From the NCBI RefSeq assembly GCF_900109465.1, contig NZ_FOAZ01000018.1, positions 1 through 64,000 of the forward strand: a DNA stretch of 64,000 nt, written 5' to 3'. How positions within the stretch are numbered: position 1 is the stretch's first letter; each line of letters begins with the position of its first letter. Shown here piece by piece: positions 45,454-55,105 of the stretch. The notes below the pieces were generated by a model. It did not search any database. It saw only the letters and a list, made by a program, of their open reading frames with translations, and had not been told where the DNA came from. The DNA is from Streptacidiphilus jiangxiensis. GTDB taxonomy: Bacteria; Actinomycetota; Actinomycetes; Streptomycetales; Streptomycetaceae. Position numbers and translations under genes: made by a program.

Positions 45454-46815
45454 TTACAGCACCGGCAGCCCACGCCGCAGCTCGAAGGCGGTGACCTCGG
45501 AGCGGTACTCCTCCCACTCCTGGCGCTTGTTGCGCAGGAAGAAGTCGAAGACGTGCTCCCCGAGCGTCTCGCGGACGAGCTCGCTGCGTTCCATCAGGTC
45601 GATGGCCTCGCCGAGGTTCTGCGGGAGCGGCTCGATGCCGAGGGCGCGGCGCTCCAGCGAGCTGAGGGCCCAGACGTCGTCGTCCGCGCCGGGCGGGAGT
45701 TCGTAGCCCTCGGCGATGCCCTTGAGGCCGGCGGCGAGGATGACGGAGTAGGCGAGGTACGGGTTGCAGCCCGTGTCCAGGGAGCGGATCTCCACGCGGG
45801 TGGAGCCCTGCTTGCCCGGCTTGTACATGGGGACGCGGACCAGCGCCGAGCGGTTGTTGTGGCCCCAGCAGATGTAGGAGGGGGCCTCGCCGCCCGCGCC
45901 CGCGGCGCGGTCGGAGCCGCCCCAGATGCGCTTGTAGGAGTTGACCCACTGGTTGGTGATCGCGGCGGACTCCGCCGCGTGCTTCAGCAGGCCCGCGATG
46001 AAGGAGCGGCCGATCTTGGAGAGCTGGTACTCCGCGCCGGCCTCGTGGAAGACGTTGCGGTCACCCTCGAAGAGCGAGAGGTGGGTGTGCATGCCGGAGC
46101 CCGGGTGCTGGGAGAAGGGCTTCGGCATGAAGGTCGCGTGGACGCCCTGCTCGAGGGCGACCTCCTTCATGACCAGACGGAAGGTCATGATGTTGTCGGC
46201 CGTGGACAGCGCGTCCGCGTAGCGCAGGTCGATCTCCTGCTGCCCCGGGGCGCCCTCGTGGTGGCTGAACTCCACCGAGATGCCCATCGACTCCAGCATG
46301 GTGATGGCCTGTCGGCGGAAGTCGTGGCCGACGCCGCGCGGGGTGTGGTCGAAGTAGCCCGACTGGTCCGCCGGGATCGGCGCGGTGCCGTCGCCGGGGA
46401 GGTTCTTGAGCAGGAAGAACTCGATCTCGGGGTGGGTGTAGAAGGTGAACCCGAGGTTGGAGGCCTTCTCCAGGGTGCGCTTGAGCACGTAGCGGGGGTC
46501 CGCGAAGGACGGGGAGCCGTCCGGCATGAGGATGTCGCAGAACATGCGCGCGGTGCCGGGCGCCTCCGAGCGCCACGGCAGTATCTGGAACGTGCCCGGG
46601 TCCGGCTTGGCGAGCATGTCGGACTCGTAGACCCGGGCGAAGCCCTCGATCGCGGATCCGTCGAACCCGATGCCTTCCTCGAACGCCTGGTCGAGCTCGG
46701 CCGGGGCCACCGCGACGGACTTCAGGAAACCCAGAACGTCGGTGAACCAGAGCCGGACGAACCGGATGTCACGCTCTTCGAGAGTGCGGAGCACGAACTC
46801 CTGCTGCTTGCCCAT
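45454..46815 (-). CDS. glnA2: Glutamine synthetase-like enzyme GlnA2
   Basis: The product is 453 residues. The glutamine synthetase core is complete: GIGFDGSAIEGFARV at the N-terminus, EIEFFLL and HHEGAPGQQEID metal ligands, GSGMHTHLSL, and a CWGHNNRSALVRVP late block. Length and sequence fit the GlnA2 group; S. coelicolor GlnA2 is reported to glutamylate polyamines rather than make glutamine, so that is the likely job. The adenylylation loop of GlnA is altered here (GYELPP). A GlnR-like half-site and an inverted repeat lie upstream. It is convergent with the lipoprotein gene. Confidence 0.93.
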   Translation of the reverse strand: MGKQQEFVLRTLEERDIRFVRLWFTDVLGFLKSVAVAPAELDQAFEEGIGFDGSAIEGFARVYESDMLAKPDPGTFQILPWRSEAPGTARMFCDILMPDGSPSFADPRYVLKRTLEKASNLGFTFYTHPEIEFFLLKNLPGDGTAPIPADQSGYFDHTPRGVGHDFRRQAITMLESMGISVEFSHHEGAPGQQEIDLRYADALSTADNIMTFRLVMKEVALEQGVHATFMPKPFSQHPGSGMHTHLSLFEGDRNVFHEAGAEYQLSKIGRSFIAGLLKHAAESAAITNQWVNSYKRIWGGSDRAAGAGGEAPSYICWGHNNRSALVRVPMYKPGKQGSTRVEIRSLDTGCNPYLAYSVILAAGLKGIAEGYELPPGADDDVWALSSLERRALGIEPLPQNLGEAIDLMERSELVRETLGEHVFDFFLRNKRQEWEEYRSEVTAFELRRGLPVL

Positions 46816-46837
46816 GGCTACAGTCTCACCTCTGCGG

Positions 46838-46853
46838 TTTACGGATGCGTTAC
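46838..46853 (-). promoter_or_regulatory. Weak GlnR-like half site upstream of glnA2
   Basis: On the minus strand, GTAAC-N6-GTAAA lies about 25 bases before the glnA2 start. The first half fits the GlnR gTnAC element; the second fits GaAAC poorly. Offered as a possibility only. Confidence 0.25.
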
Positions 46854-46880
46854 GCGCGGAAGCTGGAAGCGCGCGCGTCG

Positions 46881-46928
46881 CCCGCCAGGCCCACTGCTCG
46901 CATCATTGCAGATAATGGGCCTGGCGGG
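46881..46928 (-). terminator. Perfect 13-bp inverted repeat between the NlpC gene and glnA2
   Basis: CCCGCCAGGCCCA (46881-46893) and its exact complement (46916-46928) flank a 22-base loop. It lies 72 bases behind the stop of the NlpC/P60 gene and so may end that transcript; it could also be an operator for glnA2. Confidence 0.5.
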
Positions 46929-46999
46929 ATGATCACACCCCCCAGAGACCGCCGCGCGGCCTCCGCACGGCCGCCGATCGGCCGTCGATCAGCCGTCGA

Positions 47000-48067
47000 T
47001 CAGGAGACGCGCCCGAAGAAGTCGGGGTAGTAACCCGTCGACAGCACCGAGATCCGCACGTCGGCGCCGGGGTGCGGTGCCTCGATGTAGCGACCCCCGC
47101 CGAGGTAGATCGCCACATGGTGGATCCCGCTGGACCGGCTGCTGGACGACCAGAAGATCAGGTCCCCGCGTCGCAGCACGCTGGGCGAGATGGGGGTGGT
47201 GGCCCGGTACTGCTCCGCGGCGACCCGCGGCAGCTTGATGCCCGCGCGGAAGAAGGCCTGCTGGACCAGGCCGGAGCAGTCGTAGCCGTAGGGTCCGTTG
47301 CCGCCCCAGACGTAGGGCTTGCCCAGCTGCGCCTCGGCGAAGCTGATCGCCGTCTCCAGGTTGCCCGCGCCGTGGCCGGGCGGGGGGACGACCGGGCCCG
47401 GCACCGGGTCGGGGCTCGGGTTCTGCCCCGGGTCGCCGGGGCCGGGGCCGTGGGTGGGATGTCCGTAGCCCGCGTACGTGAGGTAGACGTCGTAGTGGGT
47501 CGTCCAGCGCCACGCGCCGTTCTTGCGGAACCAGTAGCGGTGACCGTCCCAGCCCCAGGTGATCCCGCCCGCCGACGGGGTGGTGTCCGTCGATCCGGTA
47601 CCGGAGCCGCTGCCGGCGCCTCCCCCGGTGTACCGGAGGTAGACGTCGTAGTGGGTGGTCCAACGCCATTCGCCGTTGGAGCGGAACCAGTAGCGGTGAC
47701 CGTCCCAGCCCTGACGTATGCCGCCGTCGGTCGCGGGAGCGGATCCGCCGGTGTGCTGGAGGTAGACGTCGTAGTGGGTGGTCCAGCGCCATTCGCCGTT
47801 GGAGCGGAACCAGTACCGCTGGCCGTCCCAGCCCGCGTGGGCGGGCGCCGTCTCGGCGCTCGCCGCGGGCGCGGCTATCAGGGCGGCGCCGCCGCCGACG
47901 GCGAGCATGGCGGTGGTCGCGGCCGCGCGGAAGAGCGGGCGGACCGTGCTGCGGGATGCGTGGGTCCGTGGCTCCGTGGTGGGGCCCCCCGGTGAGGCTC
48001 CGGTGCCGTGGACACGGCAGTGGGCGCAGGTGCAGTCGGTGATGTCCAGCTCGGCGAAGGCGGTCAT
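47000..48067 (-). CDS. Secreted NlpC/P60 endopeptidase with three aromatic repeats
   Basis: The product is 355 residues. A long N-terminal region with three close Cys (DCTCAHC, 12-17) precedes the hydrophobic core of a signal peptide (about 47-66, cut near ASA-E). Then come three copies (79-106, 120-147, 172-199) of a unit reading GWDGxRYWFRxNGxWRW, then TTHYDVYL, separated by Gly/Ser/Pro linkers. After a PGP-rich linker the NlpC/P60 domain (about 233-355) has Cys264 in YDCSGLV, His near 316 in IHHVAIY and His332. It should cut peptidoglycan stems; the aromatic repeats are likely wall- or sugar-binding. I know no named family for them. Confidence 0.88.
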   Translation of the reverse strand: MTAFAELDITDCTCAHCRVHGTGASPGGPTTEPRTHASRSTVRPLFRAAATTAMLAVGGGAALIAAPAASAETAPAHAGWDGQRYWFRSNGEWRWTTHYDVYLQHTGGSAPATDGGIRQGWDGHRYWFRSNGEWRWTTHYDVYLRYTGGGAGSGSGTGSTDTTPSAGGITWGWDGHRYWFRKNGAWRWTTHYDVYLTYAGYGHPTHGPGPGDPGQNPSPDPVPGPVVPPPGHGAGNLETAISFAEAQLGKPYVWGGNGPYGYDCSGLVQQAFFRAGIKLPRVAAEQYRATTPISPSVLRRGDLIFWSSSSRSSGIHHVAIYLGGGRYIEAPHPGADVRISVLSTGYYPDFFGRVS

Positions 48068-48113
48068 CGCGGACGGGCTCCGTTCCTCGGTGGTTCGTGC
48101 GGTGCAGCGGGGG

Positions 48114-49616
48114 TCACGGAAGATCTGCGGCGGCCTGCGCCCGAGGCGCGGGCGGCACGGGCGTCACGGGGATCGCGGGTGTCACGGGTGCCGCCTGGGT
48201 CATGAAGGAGCTCGCGGACGACCCGCCGAGCTCGACGGACGTCGGCTCCACCACCCGGCGCGGTTGCCCCGCGCCCGAGCGGGGGCGCGAGGAGAGCGCG
48301 GTCGCGGAGCGCTGCAGCGCGGGAAGGCCGCCCGCCTCCCCCACCTCGGCCACGTCCGCCGCGTCAGCGGCGGCAGAGCCAGGAGTCGCCGCGTCAACGG
48401 CGGCAGAGCCAGGCGCGGCGGCGGCCGCGGGGACGGCGGTGACCGAACCCGGCGCCGGGCGAGCCGGGATGTCGGCCACCCCCGCCACGCCGGCAGCCGC
48501 GCGCTCGCCCGGTGCCGGAGCGGTGGCAGGCGAAGCGACCCCGGCCCCCCGGGCAACCGCCCCGCCGTCCGGCCCACCGGCCGTCCCGTGCCCGCCGGCC
48601 GTGCCGTGCGCGCCGTCCGCACGGTCCGCGCCGTCGGCGCGCTCGCGGTTCGGCACCTGGACGGACAGGAACGCCGTCACCAGATCCCGCGTCAGCTCGG
48701 CGCGGAAGGTGTCGTCGAGGGCGACGCCCTGACCCCGTTCCAGCTGGCGCAGCGTCAGCGTCGCGGTCTCGACCGCGTCGCCGACCAGGACCTCGCGGGT
48801 GCCGGCGTCGAGCTCGGCCAGGCGGCGGCGCCGCATGCTGTCGGCGAAGTCGGCGCGGTAGCCGAGGCCGACGGCCTGGACGGAGTAGACGGCGATGCCG
48901 ACCGGGGCCATCTCGGCGCCGAGCAGGCGGGTCAGCTCGCCGCCCAGCCACTGGCCGTCGCGCAGGGAGGGGCCGGGGCTGGCGAAGCTGTCGCAGGGCA
49001 GGGTCGAGACGGTGCGGGCGAAGACGGACTCGGCGCTCAGGGCCAGGTGCCTGCCGTGGTCGTCGACGGCGAAGCGGGCCCGCGCGGTGTCCTTGACCTG
49101 CCAGACGATGATCAGCTCGGCGCTGATCGGCGAGCCCTCGCGGTCGGTCGCGGCGATCGTCTCACTGCGCCAGTGGCGGATCCGCACGTCGATCGGACGG
49201 CGCTTGAACAGCGGGTTCACCCACAGCAGGCCCGAGCGGCGGACGGTGCCGCGGTAACCGCCCCAGCGGCTCAGGACACGGGCGGTGCCCATCGGATTGG
49301 CCATCAGTCCGAAGAGGGCGAAGACCGCGACGACGCCGCAGAGCGCGAGCAGGGCGACGGCGGGGCGCTCCGGCACGACCGGCCCGCTGTCGTGCAGGGC
49401 CTGACCACCCGGGACCCAGGACGGCAGTCCGACCGTGCGGCGGGCCTGCACCAGGACGGCGAGGGCGAGGGCGGCGGGGATCGTGAGCAGGGCCGCCCAG
49501 CCGGGCAGGATGCCCCGCGCCGGACGCTCCCTCAGTTCCGCGTCGGAACGAGGCGGTCGGCGGACCGCCCACGGGGCGGTGGCCTGTCGCTCGGCCGGCT
49601 GGTCCACGTGGTCCAT
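48114..49616 (-). CDS. SPFH/band-7 membrane protein with disordered tail
   Basis: The product is 500 residues with GGAGGGG before ATG 49616. Two membrane helices (about 39-57 and 84-104) precede an SPFH domain (about 120-315), with VNPLFKRRPIDVRI and the AELIIVWQVKDTARARF strand-helix core. The last 170 residues are Ala/Pro/Gly-rich, with AGGHGTAGG and ATPGSAA repeats, and are probably unstructured. SPFH proteins organise membrane microdomains. It is 46 bases ahead of the NlpC gene and may be transcribed with it. Confidence 0.85.
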   Translation of the reverse strand: MDHVDQPAERQATAPWAVRRPPRSDAELRERPARGILPGWAALLTIPAALALAVLVQARRTVGLPSWVPGGQALHDSGPVVPERPAVALLALCGVVAVFALFGLMANPMGTARVLSRWGGYRGTVRRSGLLWVNPLFKRRPIDVRIRHWRSETIAATDREGSPISAELIIVWQVKDTARARFAVDDHGRHLALSAESVFARTVSTLPCDSFASPGPSLRDGQWLGGELTRLLGAEMAPVGIAVYSVQAVGLGYRADFADSMRRRRLAELDAGTREVLVGDAVETATLTLRQLERGQGVALDDTFRAELTRDLVTAFLSVQVPNRERADGADRADGAHGTAGGHGTAGGPDGGAVARGAGVASPATAPAPGERAAAGVAGVADIPARPAPGSVTAVPAAAAAPGSAAVDAATPGSAAADAADVAEVGEAGGLPALQRSATALSSRPRSGAGQPRRVVEPTSVELGGSSASSFMTQAAPVTPAIPVTPVPPAPRAQAAADLP

Positions 49617-49664
49617 CCCCTCCGCGGGCGTTCGATCGTGCCCGCACCCTTGCCCGAAGGCTCG

Positions 49665-49694
49665 AACGTACCTTTATTTCGGACATACCGTCAA
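49665..49694 (-). promoter_or_regulatory. Candidate promoter for the SPFH gene
   Basis: On the minus strand, TTGACG (49689-49694), an 18-base spacer and TACGTT (49665-49670) lie about 50 bases before the SPFH start, in the AT-richest stretch of the window (49660-49800). Confidence 0.45.
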
Positions 49695-49853
49695 TACGGC
49701 TATATCCCGGTCTCATCAGATCATCTATCCCAATAGCCGCATACCATGACATGCGGCAGCAAGGAAAAGCCGCCGAACGTGTACCAACAGCCACGAACAG
49801 CCACAAAGCGAGGCCAGGGCACATAGCGTCGAAGAGACGATTACTCTGGGGGC

Positions 49854-51614
49854 ATGCCTAGCCTTCGCCTCGCGTTGAACCAGATCGACAGCGTCGTCGG
49901 CGACATCGACGGCAACACCGAACAGGTCGTCACCTGGACCCGGCACGCCGCCGAGCAGGGCGCCGACCTGGTCGCCTTCCCCGAGCTCGCGCTGACCGGC
50001 TACCCGATCGAGGACCTGGCGCTGCGCCCGTCCTTCATCGAGGCCTCACGCGCCGCACTGGCCAGGCTGGCCGACCGGCTGGAGGCGGAGGGTCTCGGCG
50101 AGACCCCGGTCGTGGTCGGATATCTCGGCAAGTCCCTGAAGGACACCCCCCGGCTCGGGCTGCCGGCCGGCTCCCCGCAGAACTGCGCGGCGGTGCTCCA
50201 CAGGGGTGACGTCGTCCTCCGCATGGCCAAGCACCACCTGCCGAACTACGGCACCTTCGACGAGTTCCGCTACTTCGTGCCCGGCGACACGCTGCCCGTC
50301 GTCCGCCTCCACGGCGTCGACGTCGCACTCGCCGTCTGCGAGGACATCTGGCAGGACGGCGGGCGGGTCCAGGCCGCGCGCCAGGCCGACGCCGGGCTGC
50401 TGCTCGTGATCAACGCCTCCCCGTACGAGGCGCGCCGCGGCGAGGAGCGTCTCGCGCTGGTCCGCAAGCGCGCCGCGGAGGCGGGCTGCACCCTCGCCTA
50501 CGTCAACCTGATCGGCGGCCAGGACGAGCTGGTCTTCGACGGACAGTCCGTCGTCGTGGCGGCCGACGGGGGGGTGCTGGCGCGCGCGCCGCAGTTCGAG
50601 GAGGGTTGCCTGCTCCTCGACCTCGACCTGCCGCGGGCCACCGCGGAGGTCGGCGGGGCGACGCGGATCGTCGCAGACGGGCTGGAGATCAGGCGCACCG
50701 TCCTGTCCGAGGAGCCCAAGCCGGCTCCCGAGGAGCCGGTCGTCGCGGGCCGGGCCGAGCCGATGGAGGAGCTGGAGGAGATCTACGCCGCGCTGGTCTG
50801 CGGCGTGCGGGCCTACGTGCGCAAGAACGGCTTCCGCTCGGTGCTGATCGGGCTCTCCGGCGGCATCGACTCCGCCCTGGTCGCGGCGCTCGCGGTGGAC
50901 GCGCTCGGCGCCGAGAACGTCCACGGCATCTCGATGCCGAGCGCGTACTCCTCCGACCACTCCCGGGACGACGCCGCCGAGCTGGCCCGTCGCACCGGGC
51001 TGAACTTCCGGACGGTCTCCATCGCGCCGATGTTCGACGCGTACATGGGTGCGCTGGAGCTGAAGGGGCTGGCCGAGGAGAACCTGCAGTCGCGGCTGCG
51101 CGGCACGCTGCTGATGGCCGTCTCCAACCAGGAGGGCCACATCGTGCTCGCCCCGGGCAACAAGAGCGAGCTGGCAGTCGGGTACTCCACCCTCTACGGC
51201 GACTCGGTCGGTGCCTTCGGTCCGATCAAGGACGTCTACAAGACGCTGGTCTTCCGCCTCGCGCACTGGCGCAACGAGATCGCGACCCGGCGCGGCGAGA
51301 CCCCGCCGATCCCGGAGAACACCCTCCTCAAGCCCCCGTCCGCGGAACTGCGCCCCGGCCAGGTCGACACCGACTCGCTGCCGGACTACGACCTGCTGGA
51401 CGCCGTGCTCACCGCCTACGTCGAGCGGGACCGGGGCCGCGCCGAGATCGTCGCCGAGGGCTTCGACCCGGCCCTGATCGAGCGGGTGGTCGGCCTGGTC
51501 GACACCGCGGAGTACAAGCGCCGACAGTACCCGCCGGGCACGAAGATCTCCTCCCGGAACTTCGGCCGTGACCGCCGCCAGCCCATCACCAACCGCTGGC
51601 GCGAGCGCCGGTAG
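49854..51614 (+). CDS. nadE: Glutamine-dependent NAD+ synthase
   Basis: The product is 586 residues with CTGGGGG before ATG 49854. The N-terminal nitrilase-fold glutaminase has FPELALTGYP (Glu45), MAKHHLPNYG (Lys) and AVCEDIWQDG (Cys). The C-terminal synthetase begins near 290, with the ATP loop GLSGGIDSALVAALA, then GNKSELAVGYSTLYGD. It makes NAD+ from deamido-NAD using ammonia passed internally from glutamine. It is convergent with the gene at 51630. Confidence 0.97.
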   Translation: MPSLRLALNQIDSVVGDIDGNTEQVVTWTRHAAEQGADLVAFPELALTGYPIEDLALRPSFIEASRAALARLADRLEAEGLGETPVVVGYLGKSLKDTPRLGLPAGSPQNCAAVLHRGDVVLRMAKHHLPNYGTFDEFRYFVPGDTLPVVRLHGVDVALAVCEDIWQDGGRVQAARQADAGLLLVINASPYEARRGEERLALVRKRAAEAGCTLAYVNLIGGQDELVFDGQSVVVAADGGVLARAPQFEEGCLLLDLDLPRATAEVGGATRIVADGLEIRRTVLSEEPKPAPEEPVVAGRAEPMEELEEIYAALVCGVRAYVRKNGFRSVLIGLSGGIDSALVAALAVDALGAENVHGISMPSAYSSDHSRDDAAELARRTGLNFRTVSIAPMFDAYMGALELKGLAEENLQSRLRGTLLMAVSNQEGHIVLAPGNKSELAVGYSTLYGDSVGAFGPIKDVYKTLVFRLAHWRNEIATRRGETPPIPENTLLKPPSAELRPGQVDTDSLPDYDLLDAVLTAYVERDRGRAEIVAEGFDPALIERVVGLVDTAEYKRRQYPPGTKISSRNFGRDRRQPITNRWRERR

Positions 51615-51629
51615 CCCGGCCGCCGGCTG

Positions 51630-52619
51630 CTACCCGGCCGCGGGCTGCAGCTCGAAGTGGGCGCCGATCGGGAGGTGGTCGCTGCCGGTGCGCGGGAGGG
51701 TCCAGGCCGCGGTCGGGGTGACACCGCGGGACATGATCTGGTCGATGCGGGCTGCCGGGAAGGACGCCGGCCAGGAGAAGCCGAAGCCGGCGCCCGCGCT
51801 GCCCTGGGCGGAGCGCAGCTGCATGGTGATCGGGGCCAGCGCGCGGTCGTTCATGGTGCCGTTCATGTCGCCGAGCAGCAGCACCCGCGGGAGCTTCTCC
51901 CGCGCGATCGCCTCCCCCAGCGCCTCCGCGCTGCGGTTGCGCTGGTTGGCGGTGAAGCCGCCGTCGAAGTGGACGCGGACGGACGGCATGTGGGCGACGT
52001 AGACGGCGAGGGCGCCCTCGGGGGTCTGCACGGTGGCCCGCAGGGCGCGGGTCCAGCCGATCTTGATGTCGACCGGTCCGGTGTCGCTCAGCGGGTACTT
52101 GGACCAGAGCCCCACCGTGCCCTCGACGACGTGGCAGCGGTAGGTGGTCTCCAGCTTCTGGCGGATGACCGGGAGCTCCGTGCCGGTGATCTCCTCCAGC
52201 GAGATCACGTCGGGGTCGGCCGCCATGAGCGTCGCCATGGTGCCCGCGACGTCCGTGTTGTCCGCGCTGATGTTGTGCTGGACGGCGGTGAAGTCGTAGG
52301 CGCCCCCACTCTTGTCCGGGACGAGCGGGCCGAAGAGCAACGCCCAGATCAGGACCGGGGCGAGCAGGGCCGCCAGCGCGATCGCGGAGCGGCGCAGCAG
52401 GGCGAGCACGAGCAGCACCGGGACAGCCAGCCCGAACCACGGCAGGAAGGTCTCGATCAGGGAGCCGAAGTTGCCCAGCGTGTCGGGGATCTGCCGGTGG
52501 AAGCCGAGCACTCCCGCCAGCAGCAGCGCCAGAGCGGCCAGCACCCAACCACGCCGCCAGGCGGAGCGGCCCTTGCCGTCCCGTCCGCGCCACTGGAGTC
52601 CGCCGAAGCCGCGAAGCAT
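51630..52619 (-). CDS. Membrane-anchored endonuclease/exonuclease/phosphatase-fold protein
   Basis: The product is 329 residues. Three hydrophobic helices (about 22-42, 60-77, 80-98) are followed by an EEP domain with VQHNISADN, ISLEEITG (metal Glu), VAHMPSV, LLGDMNGTMND and a final SDHLPIGA, a full active-site set. Topology puts the catalytic domain outside. Family members cut nucleic acids, phosphoinositides or sphingolipids; which is not evident. Start ATG 52619. Confidence 0.9.
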   Translation of the reverse strand: MLRGFGGLQWRGRDGKGRSAWRRGWVLAALALLLAGVLGFHRQIPDTLGNFGSLIETFLPWFGLAVPVLLVLALLRRSAIALAALLAPVLIWALLFGPLVPDKSGGAYDFTAVQHNISADNTDVAGTMATLMAADPDVISLEEITGTELPVIRQKLETTYRCHVVEGTVGLWSKYPLSDTGPVDIKIGWTRALRATVQTPEGALAVYVAHMPSVRVHFDGGFTANQRNRSAEALGEAIAREKLPRVLLLGDMNGTMNDRALAPITMQLRSAQGSAGAGFGFSWPASFPAARIDQIMSRGVTPTAAWTLPRTGSDHLPIGAHFELQPAAG

Positions 52620-52700
52620 GCGCTGTTCCTCACCCTTGCCCTACTAGGTCCCCTTTGCCGGGACTCAGCCTATGGGTGAGGAGACGCGACCTCGTTGATC

Positions 52701-53453
52701 TCAGGTTCCGTCGGCGTCGCTGTGAACCGGGTGAGTGTTCGATGAGACCGCGATGCCCTCGAGCACCGCGTCGACGATCGTGGTGGCGAGCGCCGGGTCC
52801 TCGAGGGAGCCATCGGGATGGAGGATGGCGCGGGAGAGCATCGGCCCGACGACCAGCTCGCCGAGCAGGTCCGCGTCGATGTCCACCCGCAGCTCGCCGC
52901 GGAGCTGGGCGTCGTGGATCAACGCGCGCAGCGCCCGGCGGCGCGGCTCGATGACCGTCTCGTGGTAGCGGGCGTACAGGTCGGGAATGGCCCGGATCTC
53001 GGCGCCGATCATGGCGAGGTTGCTGCCGGAGCGGCGGTTGACGGCGTTCAGCCGGATGCTGTCGACCGCCGCGATGAGCGACTCGCGCAGCGTGGCGCGC
53101 TCGCAGATCGGGTCCAGCTTGGACTCCAGCTGCGTGAGCAGGTGCAGCAGCAGCGCGTCCTTGTCGGGCCAGCGGCGGTAGATGGTGGCCTTGCCGACGC
53201 CGGCCTCGGCCGCGATCGCCTCGACGGTGAGCCCAGCCAGGCTGGACCCCCGGTCGAGCAGGCGCAGCATCCCCTCGACGATCGAGGACTCGACCGCCTC
53301 GCTGCGCGGCCGCCCGCGCTTGGCGGGGGGCGTCGCGGGGGTGGTCGACGTGGTCGACGACGTGGACGGGGCGGTGGAACGCTGCTGGCCCAGCTCGCGG
53401 CTGATCAGGCTCTCGAACTCGCTGTCGACCGTGTTACCGGCGTTGCTGCTCAC
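52701..53453 (-). CDS. TetR-family repressor of the adjacent exporter
   Basis: The product is 250 residues. GTG 53453 is preferred, with GGAGG eight bases upstream; GTG 53456 is the alternative. About 50 disordered Ser/Thr residues (STSSTTSTTPATPP) precede the helix-turn-helix (GLTVEAIAAEAGVGKATIYR). The rest is an all-helical ligand domain. It is the second gene of the exporter operon, 14 bases behind it, and the perfect palindrome at 55106-55134 is its likely site, giving autoregulation. Confidence 0.93.
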   Translation of the reverse strand: MSSNAGNTVDSEFESLISRELGQQRSTAPSTSSTTSTTPATPPAKRGRPRSEAVESSIVEGMLRLLDRGSSLAGLTVEAIAAEAGVGKATIYRRWPDKDALLLHLLTQLESKLDPICERATLRESLIAAVDSIRLNAVNRRSGSNLAMIGAEIRAIPDLYARYHETVIEPRRRALRALIHDAQLRGELRVDIDADLLGELVVGPMLSRAILHPDGSLEDPALATTIVDAVLEGIAVSSNTHPVHSDADGT

Positions 53454-53467
53454 CACCCCATCCTCCC

Positions 53468-55087
53468 TCACTCCGCTTGAGTCCCGGTAGCACCCACCGC
53501 GTCCTCGGCCGCCGGGCGCGGGGCCATCGCGCCACCGTAGGCGGCGGCCTTGCCCGGCAGGAAGGCGAGGGCGACGGCCATCCCGAGCACCGCCGCGACC
53601 GCGGCACCCCCGGCCGTGACGTGCATGGCGTGGACGAACGCGTCCTTGGCCGGGTCGACCAGCGCCGAGGCGTGGAACTGCGGCTGCTCGGCGATGCCGA
53701 GCGTGCCCTCGATGGACTCACCCGCCGGGCCGCGCAGCGCGGGTGGCAGCGTGGCCAGGTGGCCGCTGATGCCGCTGCGGTAGCTCGTCGACAGCAGCGC
53801 GCCGAGCACCGCGACGCCGAGGGAGCCGCCGACCTGGCGGAAGGTGTTGTTGACCGCCGATCCGGAGCCCGCCTTCTCGCGCGGCAGGCTGGCCATGATG
53901 GTGACCGAGGCCGGCGGCATCACCAGGGCCATGCCGGCGCCCTGGACGAAGGCGATGACCTCCAGCACCCAGATGCCCGTGGTGCGGCCCAGCGTCATGA
54001 AGCCGACGAAGGCGGCGGCGATCAGGAACATGCCGAGCGCGACGGTGAACTTGACGCCGTAGCGGTCCACGACGAACCGGGCCCGCGGCGAGAAGATCAG
54101 CTGCGCGACCGCGAGCGGGAGCAGCAGCAGACCGGCCTGGAGCGGGCTGTAGCCGCGCACACTCTGGATGTAGAAGACGCCGAAGAAGGTGACGCCCATC
54201 AGCGCGAAGAACGCGAGGCCGATGGCGACGACCGAGGCGGAGAAGTGCTTGTTGCGGAACCAGGAGATGGTCAGCACCGGGTGGGCCGCGCGCTTCTGGT
54301 AGAGCACGAAGGCCGCCAGCACCAGCAGGCCGCCGACGATCGGCACCCAGCTCTCGGTGACGCCGAAGTCGGCGTCCTGGCCGCCCTTGATGATGCCGTA
54401 GATCAGCGCCACCAGGCCGACCGTGGAGAGCAGCACGCCCAGCGGGTCGAGCCTGCCCGGGTTCGGGTCGCTGGAGTCCGGCACCAGCCAGACCATGCCG
54501 ATCAGCGCGGCCACCACGATCGGGACGTTGACCAGGAAGACCGAGCCCCACCAGAAGTGCGCCAGCAGCAGGCCGCCCGCGATCGGGCCGATGGCGATGG
54601 CCAGACCTACCGCGCCGGACCAGATGCCGATGGCCTTCGGGTGCTCCTCGCGCTCGAAGACGTTCATGATGATGGCCAGCGTGGCCGGCAGCACGAAGGC
54701 GCCGCCGAAGCCCATCACGGCCCGGAAGGCGATGAGCTCGCCGGGGCTGCTCGCCATGGAGCAGAGCAGCGACCCCGCCCCGAACACGACCATGCCGAAG
54801 AGCAGCACCTTCTTGCGGCCGAGCCGGTCGCCGAGCAGGCCGGCCGTGAAGAGCAGGCCGACGAAGACCAGCGTGTAGGAGTTGATCGCCCACTCCAGCT
54901 GGCTCTGGGTGGCACCCAGGCCCGTCGGCTTCGGCGAGGCGATCGTCTTCATCGCGACGTTCAGGATCGAGTTGTCCAGCACCACAACGAGCAGGCTGAA
55001 GACCAGAACGGTGAGGATCGCCCAGCGGCGCTTGTGTATCGCCTCGGGCACCCGCGGCGGGGCAGCGGCAGGGGCAGTCGTCGTCAT
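53468..55087 (-). CDS. DHA2 (EmrB/QacA) family exporter under TetR control
   Basis: The product is 539 residues with 14 predicted helices. Motif A is [28 protein letters not shown] follows, then GPIAGGLLL. No ribosome site precedes ATG 55087, but TACGCT at 55094-55099 (minus strand) is placed so that transcription would begin at the A of ATG: a leaderless mRNA is likely. The perfect operator at 55106-55134 covers the promoter. It exports an unknown lipophilic compound that probably also binds the TetR protein. Confidence 0.93.
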   Translation of the reverse strand: MTTTAPAAAPPRVPEAIHKRRWAILTVLVFSLLVVVLDNSILNVAMKTIASPKPTGLGATQSQLEWAINSYTLVFVGLLFTAGLLGDRLGRKKVLLFGMVVFGAGSLLCSMASSPGELIAFRAVMGFGGAFVLPATLAIIMNVFEREEHPKAIGIWSGAVGLAIAIGPIAGGLLLAHFWWGSVFLVNVPIVVAALIGMVWLVPDSSDPNPGRLDPLGVLLSTVGLVALIYGIIKGGQDADFGVTESWVPIVGGLLVLAAFVLYQKRAAHPVLTISWFRNKHFSASVVAIGLAFFALMGVTFFGVFYIQSVRGYSPLQAGLLLLPLAVAQLIFSPRARFVVDRYGVKFTVALGMFLIAAAFVGFMTLGRTTGIWVLEVIAFVQGAGMALVMPPASVTIMASLPREKAGSGSAVNNTFRQVGGSLGVAVLGALLSTSYRSGISGHLATLPPALRGPAGESIEGTLGIAEQPQFHASALVDPAKDAFVHAMHVTAGGAAVAAVLGMAVALAFLPGKAAAYGGAMAPRPAAEDAVGATGTQAE

Positions 55088-55105
55088 GGCAGTAGCGTAG
55101 CCGAT

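Noticed and set aside
37079-46815. glnE and glnA2 as one nitrogen operon
   Set aside because: They are 5 kb apart with many unrelated genes and independent control regions between them.
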